A stretch of 64,000 bases of DNA from Sphingomonadales bacterium (GTDB lineage Bacteria > Pseudomonadota > Alphaproteobacteria > Sphingomonadales > Sphingomonadaceae): positions 1 to 64,000 of the forward strand of contig JADJAC010000004.1 in the NCBI GenBank assembly GCA_016704425.1. Reading direction: 5' to 3'. A program made the translations under genes and the position numbers. Positions within the stretch are counted from its first letter, which is position 1. Every line of letters starts with the position of its first letter. Positions 32,808 to 41,829 of this stretch are shown here, in pieces. Under the pieces are notes generated by a model. The model was not told where the DNA came from. It was given only the letters and a program-made list of their open reading frames with translations, and did no database searches.

Positions 32808-34562
32808 ATGCTTCCACTCGACCGCCCGTTTGTTTTGCTTGACGATGCTCGCGCGGAAGGGGCGGCTGCAGCACGCCTGTATCGCGATCCGGTCTCAACA
32901 ATTGTCGCGCACAGCCGACAGGACGTTCTCGGCGCGCTGAATGCAGCGCGCAACGCGCAACGGCATGTGGCAGGATTCCTTTCCTACGAGGCGGGCCATG
33001 CCTTTGAGCCACGCCTTGAGGCGCTCGGGAACAAAGGGTCGCTCCCTCTGCTCTGGTTCGGTCTGTTCGACAGCTATGAGGAAATCCCGGCGAGGGAGGT
33101 CGCAACCCTGCTGCCAGATGCTCTTTCCGGCTGGGTCGGCAAGCCGGCCCCCCAGATTGATCGTGCTGAATATGGCGCAGGCTTTTCACGCGTGGCAGAC
33201 TATATCGCGGCTGGCGACATCTACCAGGCAAACCTCTCTTTTCGCGCAGACGTCGCCGTGGCGGGCCATCCCCTTGCACTGTATGCAGGGCTAAGAGCGC
33301 GCGCGCTGGCCGGTTACGGCGGAATTGTCTGGACCGGTGACGACTGGCTGTTATCGCTTTCGCCAGAGCTGTTCTTCGCGCTGCATGACGGCAAGATCAC
33401 GACCAAACCGATGAAGGGCACTGCAGCGCGAGCTTCGACGCCCGCCGAAGACAGAAGCGCAATTGAAAAGCTCTCAGGCGACCCCAAGCAGCGAGCCGAA
33501 AATCTTATGATCGTCGATCTGCTTCGCAATGACCTGTCCCGCGTGGCGACGCCCGGTACGGTCGAGGTGCCGCAGCTGTTTTCGGTCGAAACCTATCCGA
33601 CGATCCACACGATGACGTCGACTGTCACGGCCCGGCTGGACTCCGGCTGCTCTGCAATCGATCTCCTGGCTGCAATTTTTCCCTGCGGCTCGATCACTGG
33701 CGCCCCCAAGATCCGGGCGATGGAAATCATCGATGAAGTGGAACTGGGTCCGCGCGGTGCCTACACGGGCAGCATTGGGCGAATCGATCCCTGCGGCGAC
33801 GCCGCATTCAATGTTGCGATCCGTACACTCCACCTGCAGAATGGCGCACAGACGGCGACGATCGGACTGGGTGGCGGCATTGTTGCGGACAGCCGTATGG
33901 GGGAAGAATGGGACGAGTGCCTGACCAAGGGACGCTTTGTGGCTGATCCCCGCGACTTCGACCTCATCGAGACGATGCGTTTCGACCCGGAAGGCGGGAT
34001 TCACTTGCTTGACCGCCATATCGAAAGAATTCGAGCGAGTGCTGCTGTATTTGGCATCCCGTTTGACCGCCATGCCGTTCGGAATGAACTTCAGGCCGCG
34101 ACCTTCCGTATAGCTGCCGCGCGTCGCGTCCGCCTGATGCTGAGCCAGAGCGGGCGCATCGCGATCGAGATCGGCAAACTGCCTCCGACCCCGGAAGGGC
34201 CAGTCGAGGTTGCGCTGGTCGCGTTGACGGTCGATGCCAATGATTTCCGGCTACGCCACAAGACGAATGACAGGGCCTTCTACACAGAAGCCCGCAACCT
34301 GGCCGGCACATTTGAAGTCGCGCTGTGTGACGCCCAGGGTTTTGTGACTGAAGGAAGCTTCACCAATATCTTTGTGAAGGGCGAAGGCGCGCTGCTGACG
34401 CCACCGCTTTCGCGCGGCTTGTTGCCCGGCGTCTTGCGCGCCGAGTTGCTGGCCAATGGCAGCGCCATAGAGGCCGACTTGCGCCCAGAGGAGCTCGCGA
34501 ACGGGTTTTTCATCGGAAATGCAAGCCGTGGGCTGTTGCCCGCCACACTCAAGACGCTATAG
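32808..34562 (+). CDS. pabB: Fused aminodeoxychorismate synthase (PabB) - aminodeoxychorismate lyase (PabC)
   Basis: 584 residues made of two enzymes. Residues to about 385 form a chorismate-binding PabB domain (GDIYQANLSFRAD, LSPELFFAL, IVDLLRNDLSRVATPG, the Lys of the SITGAPKIRAMEIIDEVE motif, GGIVADS). The rest is a fold IV PLP aminotransferase-like PabC domain (FDLIETMRFDPEGGIHLLDRHIERI, KTNDRAFYTEA with the PLP Lys, TEGSFTNIF). It converts chorismate plus ammonia to p-aminobenzoate for folate. ATG 32808 follows AAGGAG. The glutamine amidotransferase partner is not here. The two parts are joined without a gap. Confidence 0.93.
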   Translation: MLPLDRPFVLLDDARAEGAAAARLYRDPVSTIVAHSRQDVLGALNAARNAQRHVAGFLSYEAGHAFEPRLEALGNKGSLPLLWFGLFDSYEEIPAREVATLLPDALSGWVGKPAPQIDRAEYGAGFSRVADYIAAGDIYQANLSFRADVAVAGHPLALYAGLRARALAGYGGIVWTGDDWLLSLSPELFFALHDGKITTKPMKGTAARASTPAEDRSAIEKLSGDPKQRAENLMIVDLLRNDLSRVATPGTVEVPQLFSVETYPTIHTMTSTVTARLDSGCSAIDLLAAIFPCGSITGAPKIRAMEIIDEVELGPRGAYTGSIGRIDPCGDAAFNVAIRTLHLQNGAQTATIGLGGGIVADSRMGEEWDECLTKGRFVADPRDFDLIETMRFDPEGGIHLLDRHIERIRASAAVFGIPFDRHAVRNELQAATFRIAAARRVRLMLSQSGRIAIEIGKLPPTPEGPVEVALVALTVDANDFRLRHKTNDRAFYTEARNLAGTFEVALCDAQGFVTEGSFTNIFVKGEGALLTPPLSRGLLPGVLRAELLANGSAIEADLRPEELANGFFIGNASRGLLPATLKTL

Positions 34563-34593
34563 GCGCGCTGCACCGCACACAAAGAAGGCTTCC

Positions 34594-35796
34594 ATGCGCA
34601 CCACTTCTGCCGCGCTGAACCGCATTCAGCCCTCCGCCACGCTTGCCATGACCAGCCGCGTGCTCGACCTCAAGGCCAAGGGCGTTGATGTAATCGGGCT
34701 TTCGGCCGGCGAGCCTGATTTCGATACACCGGATTTCGTGAAGGAAGCGGCCATCGACGCAATCCGCCGCGGTGTCACCAAATATACCAATGTCGATGGC
34801 ACGGCCGAACTCAAGGCTGCGATCAAGGCCAAGTTCAAGCGCGACAACGGGCTCGACTATGAAGCGAACCAGATCAGCGTCAATGTCGGCGGGAAGCATA
34901 CACTGTTTAACGCACTGGTCGCCACGGTCGAACCCGGCGACGAAGTCATAATTCCTGCCCCCTATTGGGTCAGTTATCCCGACATCGTAGCTTTTGCAGG
35001 TGGCACGCCTGTCTTCATCGACGGGCCGGTCTCTCAGGGTTACAAGATCACGCCCGAGCAGCTTGAAGCCGCGATTACTCCCGCGACACGCTGGCTGATC
35101 CTCAACTCGCCTTCTAACCCGACAGGGGCAGCCTATACTGCCGCGGAGCTCAAGGCCCTTGCTGAAGTCCTGCTTCGCCACCCGCAGGTCATGGTCATGA
35201 CGGATGATATGTACGAGCATGTCTGGTATGCCGATGAGCCATTCGCGACGATCGTGCAGGTCTGTCCGGAGCTTTACGACCGCACACTGACCGTCAATGG
35301 CTGTTCCAAGGCCTATTCGATGACCGGCTGGCGGATCGGCTTTGCCGGTGGCCCGCAATGGCTGATCAAGGCGATGGCAAAGTTGCAGTCCCAATCGACG
35401 AGCAACCCCTGCTCGATCGCGCAGGCAGCGGCAACAGCCGCACTCAACGGCGATCAATCCTTCCTGATTGCCCGCAACGAGGCGTTCCGTGGACGCCGTG
35501 ATCTTGTCGTCTCGATGCTCAACCAGGCGAATGGGTTGACATGTCCCACGCCCGAAGGCGCATTCTATGTCTATCCCGACGCTTCCGGCACAATCGGCAA
35601 GAAGACGCCTGCAGGCAAGACAATCGAAACCGATGCAGATCTGATCGACTATTTCCTCGACGATGCCCAGGTTGCAGCCGTTCACGGTGCAGCATTCGGC
35701 CTTTCGCCGGGATTCCGCATTTCCTATGCGACGTCGGAAGCACTGCTGACCGAGGCTTGTACGCGCATTCAGCGTGCCTGCGGCAATTTACGCTGA
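34594..35796 (+). CDS. aspC: Class I aminotransferase (aspartate aminotransferase)
   Basis: 400 residues of the fold I aminotransferase family, Igamma-like. The opening SATLAMTSRVLDLKAKGVDVIGLSAGEPDFDTP is typical of bacterial/alphaproteobacterial aspartate or aspartate-prephenate aminotransferases. SPSNPTGAAY, the PLP Lys in GCSKAYSMTGWRIG and the terminal Arg in SPGFRISYA are all present. It interconverts aspartate and oxaloacetate, and in many alphaproteobacteria also prephenate. It starts at ATG 34594, 31 bases after pabBC, and a common transcript is likely. Confidence 0.92.
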   Translation: MRTTSAALNRIQPSATLAMTSRVLDLKAKGVDVIGLSAGEPDFDTPDFVKEAAIDAIRRGVTKYTNVDGTAELKAAIKAKFKRDNGLDYEANQISVNVGGKHTLFNALVATVEPGDEVIIPAPYWVSYPDIVAFAGGTPVFIDGPVSQGYKITPEQLEAAITPATRWLILNSPSNPTGAAYTAAELKALAEVLLRHPQVMVMTDDMYEHVWYADEPFATIVQVCPELYDRTLTVNGCSKAYSMTGWRIGFAGGPQWLIKAMAKLQSQSTSNPCSIAQAAATAALNGDQSFLIARNEAFRGRRDLVVSMLNQANGLTCPTPEGAFYVYPDASGTIGKKTPAGKTIETDADLIDYFLDDAQVAAVHGAAFGLSPGFRISYATSEALLTEACTRIQRACGNLR

Positions 35797-35876
35797 CACA
35801 AAGGCTGTCTCCAGTGTAACTTCACCCTGCCCGCTTGCGAATGTGAGGCAACAGGGTGAGGCAAAGGAGATTTGAA

Positions 35877-36359
35877 ATGCTGACTCTCTCGCGGCGTGAC
35901 TGCCTGGTATCGACCGGCGCGCTGTCGGTTACCCTGCTCGCAGCGTGCAATCGCGCGGAAGCAACCGAACATTTCGAAGTGGCATTGACCGACGCGGAAT
36001 GGCGCAAGCGGCTTTCGCCCGCTGCTTACCAGACGCTGCGGCATGAAGCGACCGAGCGGCCCTATTCGAGCCCGCTCAACAAGGAACATCGCAAGGGGAT
36101 GTTCTCCTGCGCCGGGTGTGCACTGCCGCTCTTTTCCTCGGCCACCAAATTCGACAGCGGGACCGGCTGGCCAAGCTTCTGGCAACCGCTCCCCAAGGCA
36201 GTCGGGACCAAGACCGACTGGTCGATCGGTTCACCGCGCACCGAAGTGCATTGCCGGCGCTGTGGCGGACATCTGGGCCATGTCTTCGACGATGGCCCGG
36301 CGCCCACGGGCAAACGCTATTGCATGAATGGCGTCGCCATGTCGTTCAAGCCTGCGTGA
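35877..36359 (+). CDS. msrB: Peptide methionine (R)-S-oxide reductase, exported
   Basis: 160 residues. The C-terminal domain is MsrB with two zinc CxxC pairs (CAGCALPLF and CRRCGGHLGHVFDDGP) and the catalytic Cys in GKRYCMNGVAM. The N-terminus LSRRDCLVSTGALSVTLLAAC has twin Arg and a lipobox-like LAAC, so it should be exported (Tat-type or lipoprotein). ATG 35877 is preferred over an upstream GTG because AAGGAG lies 7-8 bases before it. It repairs Met-R-oxide in cell-envelope proteins together with the adjacent MsrA. Confidence 0.95.
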   Translation: MLTLSRRDCLVSTGALSVTLLAACNRAEATEHFEVALTDAEWRKRLSPAAYQTLRHEATERPYSSPLNKEHRKGMFSCAGCALPLFSSATKFDSGTGWPSFWQPLPKAVGTKTDWSIGSPRTEVHCRRCGGHLGHVFDDGPAPTGKRYCMNGVAMSFKPA

Positions 36360-36370
36360 GGACCATTGTA

Positions 36371-37024
36371 ATGCGTACTGTTTTGTTGATCGGCGCAGTC
36401 GCCGCGCTTTGGGCCATTTCGTTCTCCAGTGCCGGCGTCGCAGAAAAGGCCGTTGCCATCCCCGCGATTGCGGCAGATGCAAAAGAGGCCGGGAATGCCT
36501 CCGTCGCAGTATTTGCAGGCGGATGCTTCTGGGGCATGGAAGGTGTCTTTGAACATGTGAAGGGCGTCAAGACCGTCACCAGCGGCTATGCCGGAGGGAC
36601 TGCCGAGACGGCCAACTATGATTCCGTTTCGACCGAAAGGACGAAGCATGCCGAAGCGATCCGCATCGTCTATGATCCGCAGGCGGTCAGTTACGGGACC
36701 TTGCTGCGCGTTTACTTTTCAGTCGCGCACGATCCAACGCAGCTTAACCGGCAAGGCCCCGACACCGGCCCCAGCTACCGCTCGGCCGTATTTCCGCAAT
36801 CGCCCGCGCAAGACAAGGCCGTTCGCGGCTATATCGCACAATTGTCAAAGGCGGCGGCCTATCCGCGCCTGATCGTCACGCGGATCGAAACAGGCAAGTT
36901 CTTCCCAGCCGAGGCCTATCATCAGGATTTCATGCGCCGAAACCCGAATCACGGATATATCGTTCGTTTCGATGTGCCGAAGCTCGCAGCATACAAGGCG
37001 GCCTTCCCGAACCTATATCGATAG
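36371..37024 (+). CDS. msrA: Peptide methionine (S)-S-oxide reductase, exported
   Basis: 217 residues with a hydrophobic export signal (MRTVLLIGAVAALWAISFSS) and the MsrA domain, whose catalytic Cys52 lies in AGGCFWGMEGVF, followed by GYAGGTAETANYD, HAEAIRIVYDP and FYxAEAYHQDF-type ending (FFPAEAYHQDF). It reduces Met-S-oxide and pairs with MsrB 11 bases upstream. Export of both suggests protection of periplasmic or envelope proteins against oxidants. The 3' end overlaps the convergent pdeM stop by 12 bases. Confidence 0.95.
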   Translation: MRTVLLIGAVAALWAISFSSAGVAEKAVAIPAIAADAKEAGNASVAVFAGGCFWGMEGVFEHVKGVKTVTSGYAGGTAETANYDSVSTERTKHAEAIRIVYDPQAVSYGTLLRVYFSVAHDPTQLNRQGPDTGPSYRSAVFPQSPAQDKAVRGYIAQLSKAAAYPRLIVTRIETGKFFPAEAYHQDFMRRNPNHGYIVRFDVPKLAAYKAAFPNLYR

Positions 37025-37675
37025 GGGAAAGCGCAGCAGCCGGTTTGCAGCGGGGAGAAGGGCGGTGGCGTCTTCACCGACTGCGGCCCTGATTTCCGGG
37101 TGATCCGCGGCAAGCCCGCCGGTGAGCGCGCCAAAGGCCGGCAGAATGAGCTTGGTCGCGGTGGCAACGAAGCAGGGCCGGTAGACGCTCTGCCCGCGCG
37201 CCGATGCACGATGCTTGGGGTGAAAATGGCCTGACAATTCGGGTTGAAGTTCGAGCACGTCAGCCCGATGCCGCAAGACGATGCCCTCCAGCTCGGCCTC
37301 GGGCAAGATCTTGCCACCTACACCATCGGGCAAATTCTCGTCGTGATTGCCGGTAATCCAGTGCCAGCGTGTCTCTGCGGTCAGCCTTCCCAGCAGAGCG
37401 GACGCCGCACCGGACAGGCGCTCTGCGCCGTCGTCGTCGTGAAAATTGTCTCCCAGGCACCAGACGTCCGATGCCCGCGTCTGGGCAATCAGTTTGGCGA
37501 GCCGTTCCAGCGTGGCCGCACTGTCATAGGGCGGGAGCATCTGTCCGCGCATTGCAAACCAGCTGGCCTTTTCAAGATGGAGATCGGCGACAATCAGGGC
37601 ACTCTGGCTCGGCCAGAAAATCGCGCCCTCTTTCAGTATCGCGAAATCCTGTCCGCTGAAGGCAAAGGGTATCAC
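37013..37675 (-). CDS. pdeM: PdeM-like metallophosphoesterase
   Basis: 220 residues with the calcineurin-like metal sites DLHLEKA, LGDNFHD, TGNHDE and SGHFHPKH. It matches the 'ligase-associated DNA damage response endonuclease PdeM', usually found with an Lhr-type helicase and an ATP-dependent DNA ligase; those partners are not in this window. It probably acts on DNA or nucleotides in the cytoplasm. The start overlaps the preceding SDR stop by 4 bases, so the pair is translationally coupled. Confidence 0.85.
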   Translation of the reverse strand: MIPFAFSGQDFAILKEGAIFWPSQSALIVADLHLEKASWFAMRGQMLPPYDSAATLERLAKLIAQTRASDVWCLGDNFHDDDGAERLSGAASALLGRLTAETRWHWITGNHDENLPDGVGGKILPEAELEGIVLRHRADVLELQPELSGHFHPKHRASARGQSVYRPCFVATATKLILPAFGALTGGLAADHPEIRAAVGEDATALLPAANRLLRFPLSI

Positions 37676-38469
37676 AAGGACCGCGCACTCAGATTCGGGC
37701 CAAGATGCAAGCCCGCATCGACGAGCAAGGTTTCCCCGGTCACATGGCGCGATGCGCGGGAGAGGAAGAACAATCCGGAGGCCGCGATATCCTCTGGCGT
37801 GGACGCGGCTTGCAGCGGCACCGAAGCGATGACGTTTGCGCGAATGCGGGCCGTCAATTCTTCGCCAAAGGCATCAGAGAACCAGCGGGTGTCGATGAAG
37901 CCCGGGCAGATCGCATTGACGCGGATTCTGGGCGCCAGCGCGCGCGCAAGGCTTTTCGTCATCGTGTTGAACGCCCCCTTCGACGCGGCATAGGCGACCG
38001 ACGATCCGATTCCCGTCACCCCGGCAATCGATGAGACATTGAGCACAGCCGCCCGGTCGCTGGCTTCAAGCAGGGAACGCGCCGCCCGGATCATCTGGAA
38101 CGGCCCGACAACGTTGACCGAATAGATGCGGTGGAAGTCCTCTGCCGACAGCCCGTCAAGATCGGCATGATTGGGGACCTGCTTCGTGGTCCCGGCATTG
38201 TTGGCGAGCGCATCGATGCGGCCATATTGCTCTGCTGCCGCTGCAATCGCGCGACAGGCTGCATCATCCGACACATCACCCTGGACGACAGTGGCTTCGG
38301 CACCCGCCGCGCGTACCAGCCGGGCGGTCGCTTCCGCTTCAGCTAGGCTCTTGGTGCAATTGAGGATGACGGCCTTTGCGCCCTGTTCGGCAGCACCGAT
38401 TGCCAGAGCCGCGCCCAATCCGGTCGCCGACCCCGTCACGACGACGACTGCATCTTCAAATTCGCGCAT
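37672..38469 (-). CDS. SDR family oxidoreductase (3-oxoacyl-ACP reductase-like)
   Basis: 265 residues with VVVTGSATGLGAALA (nucleotide site), LANNAGT, the catalytic Ser in NVSSIAGV and YAASKGAF (Tyr/Lys). Asn of the tetrad sits in YSVNVVGPF. The C-terminus (FFLSRASRHVTGETLLVDAGLHL) is typical of FabG-like SDRs. It is likely a NAD(P)H-dependent alcohol/ketone oxidoreductase; the substrate is unknown. It starts at ATG 38469 and overlaps pdeM by 4 bases. Unlike the SDR at the left edge of the window, this frame is whole. Confidence 0.92.
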   Translation of the reverse strand: MREFEDAVVVVTGSATGLGAALAIGAAEQGAKAVILNCTKSLAEAEATARLVRAAGAEATVVQGDVSDDAACRAIAAAAEQYGRIDALANNAGTTKQVPNHADLDGLSAEDFHRIYSVNVVGPFQMIRAARSLLEASDRAAVLNVSSIAGVTGIGSSVAYAASKGAFNTMTKSLARALAPRIRVNAICPGFIDTRWFSDAFGEELTARIRANVIASVPLQAASTPEDIAASGLFFLSRASRHVTGETLLVDAGLHLGPNLSARSL

Positions 38470-38520
38470 TGCCCGCTCCCCGTCTCTTTCCGAAAAGCCT
38501 AGGCCGGGTCGCGCCGGACC

Positions 38521-38790
38521 TCAAGCGGAAGCGTCGGTCGCCTCGCCGTCAGCCGGGTTTTCGAACCAGGCCTCCACCTCGCCACTGAGCTTGATCGTCA
38601 ATGGCTTTCCGTGCCGGTCAACCGTCTTGCCCGCCTGGACGCGGATCCAGCCTTCGGAGATGGAATATTCCTCGACATCGTGGCGCTGGCGGCCCTTGAA
38701 CTTGATACCGACGCCGCGTTGCAGCGCTTCGGCAGCAAAATGCGGGCTCGAAGGGTCGATCGAAAGATGGTCAGGGGGAGTATCTGTCAT
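38521..38790 (-). CDS. DUF3297 family protein
   Basis: 89 residues, matching the small glutathione-peroxidase-neighbour type DUF3297: LSIDPSSPHFAAEALQRGVGIKFKG, then VEEYSISEGWIRVQAGKTVDRHG and ending GEVEAWF. Soluble, no cysteine, no membrane part. No function has been shown to my knowledge. It lies between typA (upstream, same strand, 50 bases) and the SDR-pdeM pair. Confidence 0.85.
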   Translation of the reverse strand: MTDTPPDHLSIDPSSPHFAAEALQRGVGIKFKGRQRHDVEEYSISEGWIRVQAGKTVDRHGKPLTIKLSGEVEAWFENPADGEATDASA

Positions 38791-38840
38791 GCGTTGGGCC
38801 TTAAACGGGAATGGAGGGTGCGCTCAAGAGCGGGAAAGCC

Positions 38841-40676
38841 TCAGGCCGCCAATTTGGCGCGGCTCGCCTTTTTCCGCTCATGCGGATCGAGGTAACGCTT
38901 CCGCAACCGGATCGACTTGGGCGTCACTTCGACCAGTTCATCGTCATCGATATAGGCAATGGCCTGCTCGAGCGTCATCCGCTTGGGCGGGGTCAGGCGA
39001 ATGGCATCGTCCTTCCCGCCCGAGGCGCGGAAGTTGGTCAGCTGCTTCGACTTCATCGGATTGACTTCAAGGTCATCGGTCTTGGCATTTTCGCCGACGA
39101 TCATGCCCTCATAGAGTGGCTCGCCGGGAGACACGAAGAGGATGCCGCGATCTTCCAGGGGCCCGAGCGCATAGGCGACAGCCTCACCCGTCCCGTTCGA
39201 GATCAGCACGCCATTCTTGCGGCCTTCGATATTGCCCTTGTACGGGCCATATTTTTCGAACAGCCGGTTCATGATCCCGGTGCCGCGCGTGTCCGACAGG
39301 AATTCGCCGTGATAGCCGATCAGCCCGCGTGAGGGCGCACTGAAGGTGATGCGCGTCTTGCCACCACCCGAGGGTCGCATGTCCGTCATCTCGGCCTTGC
39401 GGATCGCCATCTTGTCGATGACGGTGCCCGAATATTCGTCATCCACGTCGATCACGACCTGTTCGTAAGGCTCTGTGCGCTGGCCATTCTCTTCCCGGAA
39501 CAGCACGCGCGGACGGCTGATGCCAAGCTCGAAACCTTCGCGGCGCATCGTTTCGATGAGCACGCCCAGCTGGAGTTCGCCACGGCCCGCGACTTCATAG
39601 CTGTCCTTGTCTGCGCTTTCGGTGACCTTGATCGCGACATTGCTTTCCGCTTCACGGAACAGGCGGTCGCGGATCATCCGGCTCGTCACCTTGCTGCCTT
39701 CACGGCCCGCCATCGGGCTGTCGTTCACCGCAAAACGCATCGAGAGCGTCGGGGGATCGATCGGCTGGGCATGAAGGGGCTCGCTGACCGAGATATCGGC
39801 AATCGTGTTGGACACGGTTGCCTCGGTCATCCCCGCAATCGAGATAATGTCTCCGGCATAGGCCTCTTCGACCGGAACGCGCTCAAGCCCGCGGAAGGCG
39901 AGCAGTTTCGACGCACGGCCCTGCTCGACGATCTTTCCGTCATTGTCGAGCGCGTGAATCGGCTGGTTGAGGCGCACGGTGCCGGCGGCCACACGGCCCG
40001 TCAGCACGCGACCGAGGAAATTGTCCCGGTCGAGCAAGGTCACGAGAAACTGGAACGGCGCATCCCTGTTGACTTCGGGCGGCGGCACATGGGCAACGAT
40101 GGTTTCGAACATCGGCGTCAGGTCACCCGACCGCGCATCGGGGTCGAGCGAGGCATAGCCATTCCGGCCCGAGGCAAAGAGCACCGGGAAATCGAGCTGC
40201 TCATCCGTCGCATCGAGGCTGACGAACAGGTCGAATACTTCGTCGAGCACTTCCTGGATGCGCTGGTCCGGCCGGTCCACCTTGTTGACGACGACGATCG
40301 GACGCAGTCCGAGCGCCAGCGCCTTGCCGGTCACGAACTTGGTCTGCGGCATCGCGCCTTCGGATGAATCGACGAGCAGGATCACACCATCGACCATCGA
40401 GAGGATGCGCTCCACCTCGCCACCGAAATCGGCGTGACCGGGGGTATCGACAATGTTGATCCGCGTCTTCGTGCCGTGATGATCGTCCCATTCGACCGAA
40501 GTGCACTTGGCCAGGATCGTGATCCCGCGCTCCTTTTCAAGGTCGTTCGAATCCATCGCGCGTTCCTCGACGCGCTGATTGTCGCGGAACGTGCCCGATT
40601 GGCGGAAAAGCTGGTCAACCAGCGTGGTCTTGCCATGATCGACATGCGCGATGATGGCCACATTGCGGAGAGGCAT
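38841..40676 (-). CDS. typA: Translational GTPase TypA/BipA
   Basis: 611 residues from ATG 40676 (MPLRNVAIIAHVDHGKTTLVDQLF). G1 is AHVDHGKT, the switch I area ERAMDSNDLEKERGITI, G3 DTPGHADFGGE and G4 VVNKVDRP. It is followed by EF-G-like domains II, III and V and the TypA-specific C-terminal domain (RKNGVLISNGTGEAVAYALGPLEDRG). It binds the 70S/50S ribosome and acts in stress and low-temperature ribosome assembly. A longer frame reaching 40742 is open but not conserved. Length and motifs are typical. Confidence 0.97.
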   Translation of the reverse strand: MPLRNVAIIAHVDHGKTTLVDQLFRQSGTFRDNQRVEERAMDSNDLEKERGITILAKCTSVEWDDHHGTKTRINIVDTPGHADFGGEVERILSMVDGVILLVDSSEGAMPQTKFVTGKALALGLRPIVVVNKVDRPDQRIQEVLDEVFDLFVSLDATDEQLDFPVLFASGRNGYASLDPDARSGDLTPMFETIVAHVPPPEVNRDAPFQFLVTLLDRDNFLGRVLTGRVAAGTVRLNQPIHALDNDGKIVEQGRASKLLAFRGLERVPVEEAYAGDIISIAGMTEATVSNTIADISVSEPLHAQPIDPPTLSMRFAVNDSPMAGREGSKVTSRMIRDRLFREAESNVAIKVTESADKDSYEVAGRGELQLGVLIETMRREGFELGISRPRVLFREENGQRTEPYEQVVIDVDDEYSGTVIDKMAIRKAEMTDMRPSGGGKTRITFSAPSRGLIGYHGEFLSDTRGTGIMNRLFEKYGPYKGNIEGRKNGVLISNGTGEAVAYALGPLEDRGILFVSPGEPLYEGMIVGENAKTDDLEVNPMKSKQLTNFRASGGKDDAIRLTPPKRMTLEQAIAYIDDDELVEVTPKSIRLRKRYLDPHERKKASRAKLAA

Positions 40677-41261
40677 TCTGAATCTCAAAGTTTCGAGGAA
40701 TGGATTGGCCGCGCCCCTAGCCGAATTTGTGCGTTGCGGCAAGGATGCCTGCCCAAGGCATGATCGCGCCGAAGGGCGGGACCCCGGACACGTCGCGTCT
40801 TCGCGGCCTTGCGTAAGGCCCTGACTCTGTCAGCACCGCGAATCGTTGCCAGGTAAGCGGACTCACGCAAAGGCACAAAGCCGCGAAGGGACACGGCGCC
40901 AGACCCCTGACGCCTCTGGAACTTGTCAAACTTGTCACTCCCCTCCGGTAAAATAATACCGGGCAGTCGATCATGGGGGCTTGCGGGATTTTTGAAGGAG
41001 AAGGCTCTGCACTTCATCACACAGGATGGAGCAGATTCGCATCGAATAGGAAAGAGGTTTTTCGCACGGCGACGGCGGGTTCGGCATTTCGCCTGCAGCC
41101 AACCCATCGCCCCGCGTCAACCACCGGGCGATGTCAGGTTTTGGGTGAATGCGAGAGGCCGCCTAATGTCCGATTTGGGGTGGGGAGCTGACTGTCTGCT
41201 TTTGGAAAAATTCAAGCTATAGCTGTCGTTGGTCACAAACTTCTGGCACGACATCTGTACG
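40677..41261. repeat. Gene-free gap with inverted repeats
   Basis: 585 bases without a supported gene. Two arms, CTTCGCGGC (40799-40807) and GCCGCGAAG (40880-40888), are perfect inverses. Next to them lie CCTTGCGT (40807-40814) and ACGCAAAGG (40865-40873), an outward inverse pair with one base extra. This resembles the dispersed 'cgcaaaggcgcgaag' element of alphaproteobacteria. A hairpin CCGGTA-AAATAA-TACCGG sits at 40945-40962. Near the right edge a short phrase GACTGTCTGCTTTTGG (41190-41205) recurs at 43344-43359 with one mismatch. Short open frames here have no gene-like composition. Confidence 0.6.
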
Positions 41262-41770
41262 ATGGCGATTTCAAAATCTGAAGGCGTGACCCCAACGGAG
41301 CGGCTGCTCGCTCAATTATGTGATCGGACATTTCTAAAGCTTTGGAGCTTTCCAAATCCGTGCCGTGAGGATGGCAAGGAGTTGTGTGACCTCATTGTTG
41401 TATTCGAGAATGAGGTTCTAATTTTCTTCGACAGAGAAAGCCGGAGGTTTGACACAAATCCCTCCGACGTGAATTTGGCTTGGAAACGCTGGCGAAAGGA
41501 AGTGATCGAAGCAGGTTGCCACTGCCCACGGGGCTGAGCGTTACATCCGCAAGGGCCGTCCAGAAGGGCCCCACGAGCGTCGATCAGCCATTCTTCGTGG
41601 AAATTGATCGGGACAATCCCGTGCATATTCTCGATACCGATAACTTGGAGATTGCCTTAAACGAGCTCGATACAATTTTCGATTTCACTGCATATCTGAA
41701 TGCAAAAATCGAAGCGATTGAGCGCCATAAGTTCCTAACATATTGGATCGTGCCCCGCCGCATGGTGTAA
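41262..41770 (+). pseudogene. Hypothetical nuclease-like protein (possible PD-(D/E)XK), frameshifted and truncated
   Basis: The first frame reads from ATG 41262 through ERLLAQLCDRTFLKLWSFPNP, DGKELCDLIVVFENEVLIFF and LAWKRWRKEVIEA. A shift near 41510 continues with QVATAHGAERYIRKGRP, and a second shift near 41560 gives DQPFFVEIDRDNPVHIL and ELDTIFDFTAYLNAKIEAIE, stopping at 41770. Intact relatives, as I recall them, are about 300 residues with the same DGKELCDLLVV motif, which looks like the core of a PD-(D/E)XK nuclease fold. The known C-terminal half is missing. It is a decayed gene in an accessory spot beside a broken transposase. Confidence 0.6.
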
Positions 41771-41829
41771 CTTCGCAAAGGAAGCCGCGGCGATCTCCAG
41801 CTTTGCCGGAGTTGATCATGCGCCGGGTA

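Noticed and set aside
40923..41222. 99-codon forward frame downstream of the inverted repeat
   Set aside because: Composition is not protein-like, no ribosome binding site and no motif; lies in repeat-bearing DNA.
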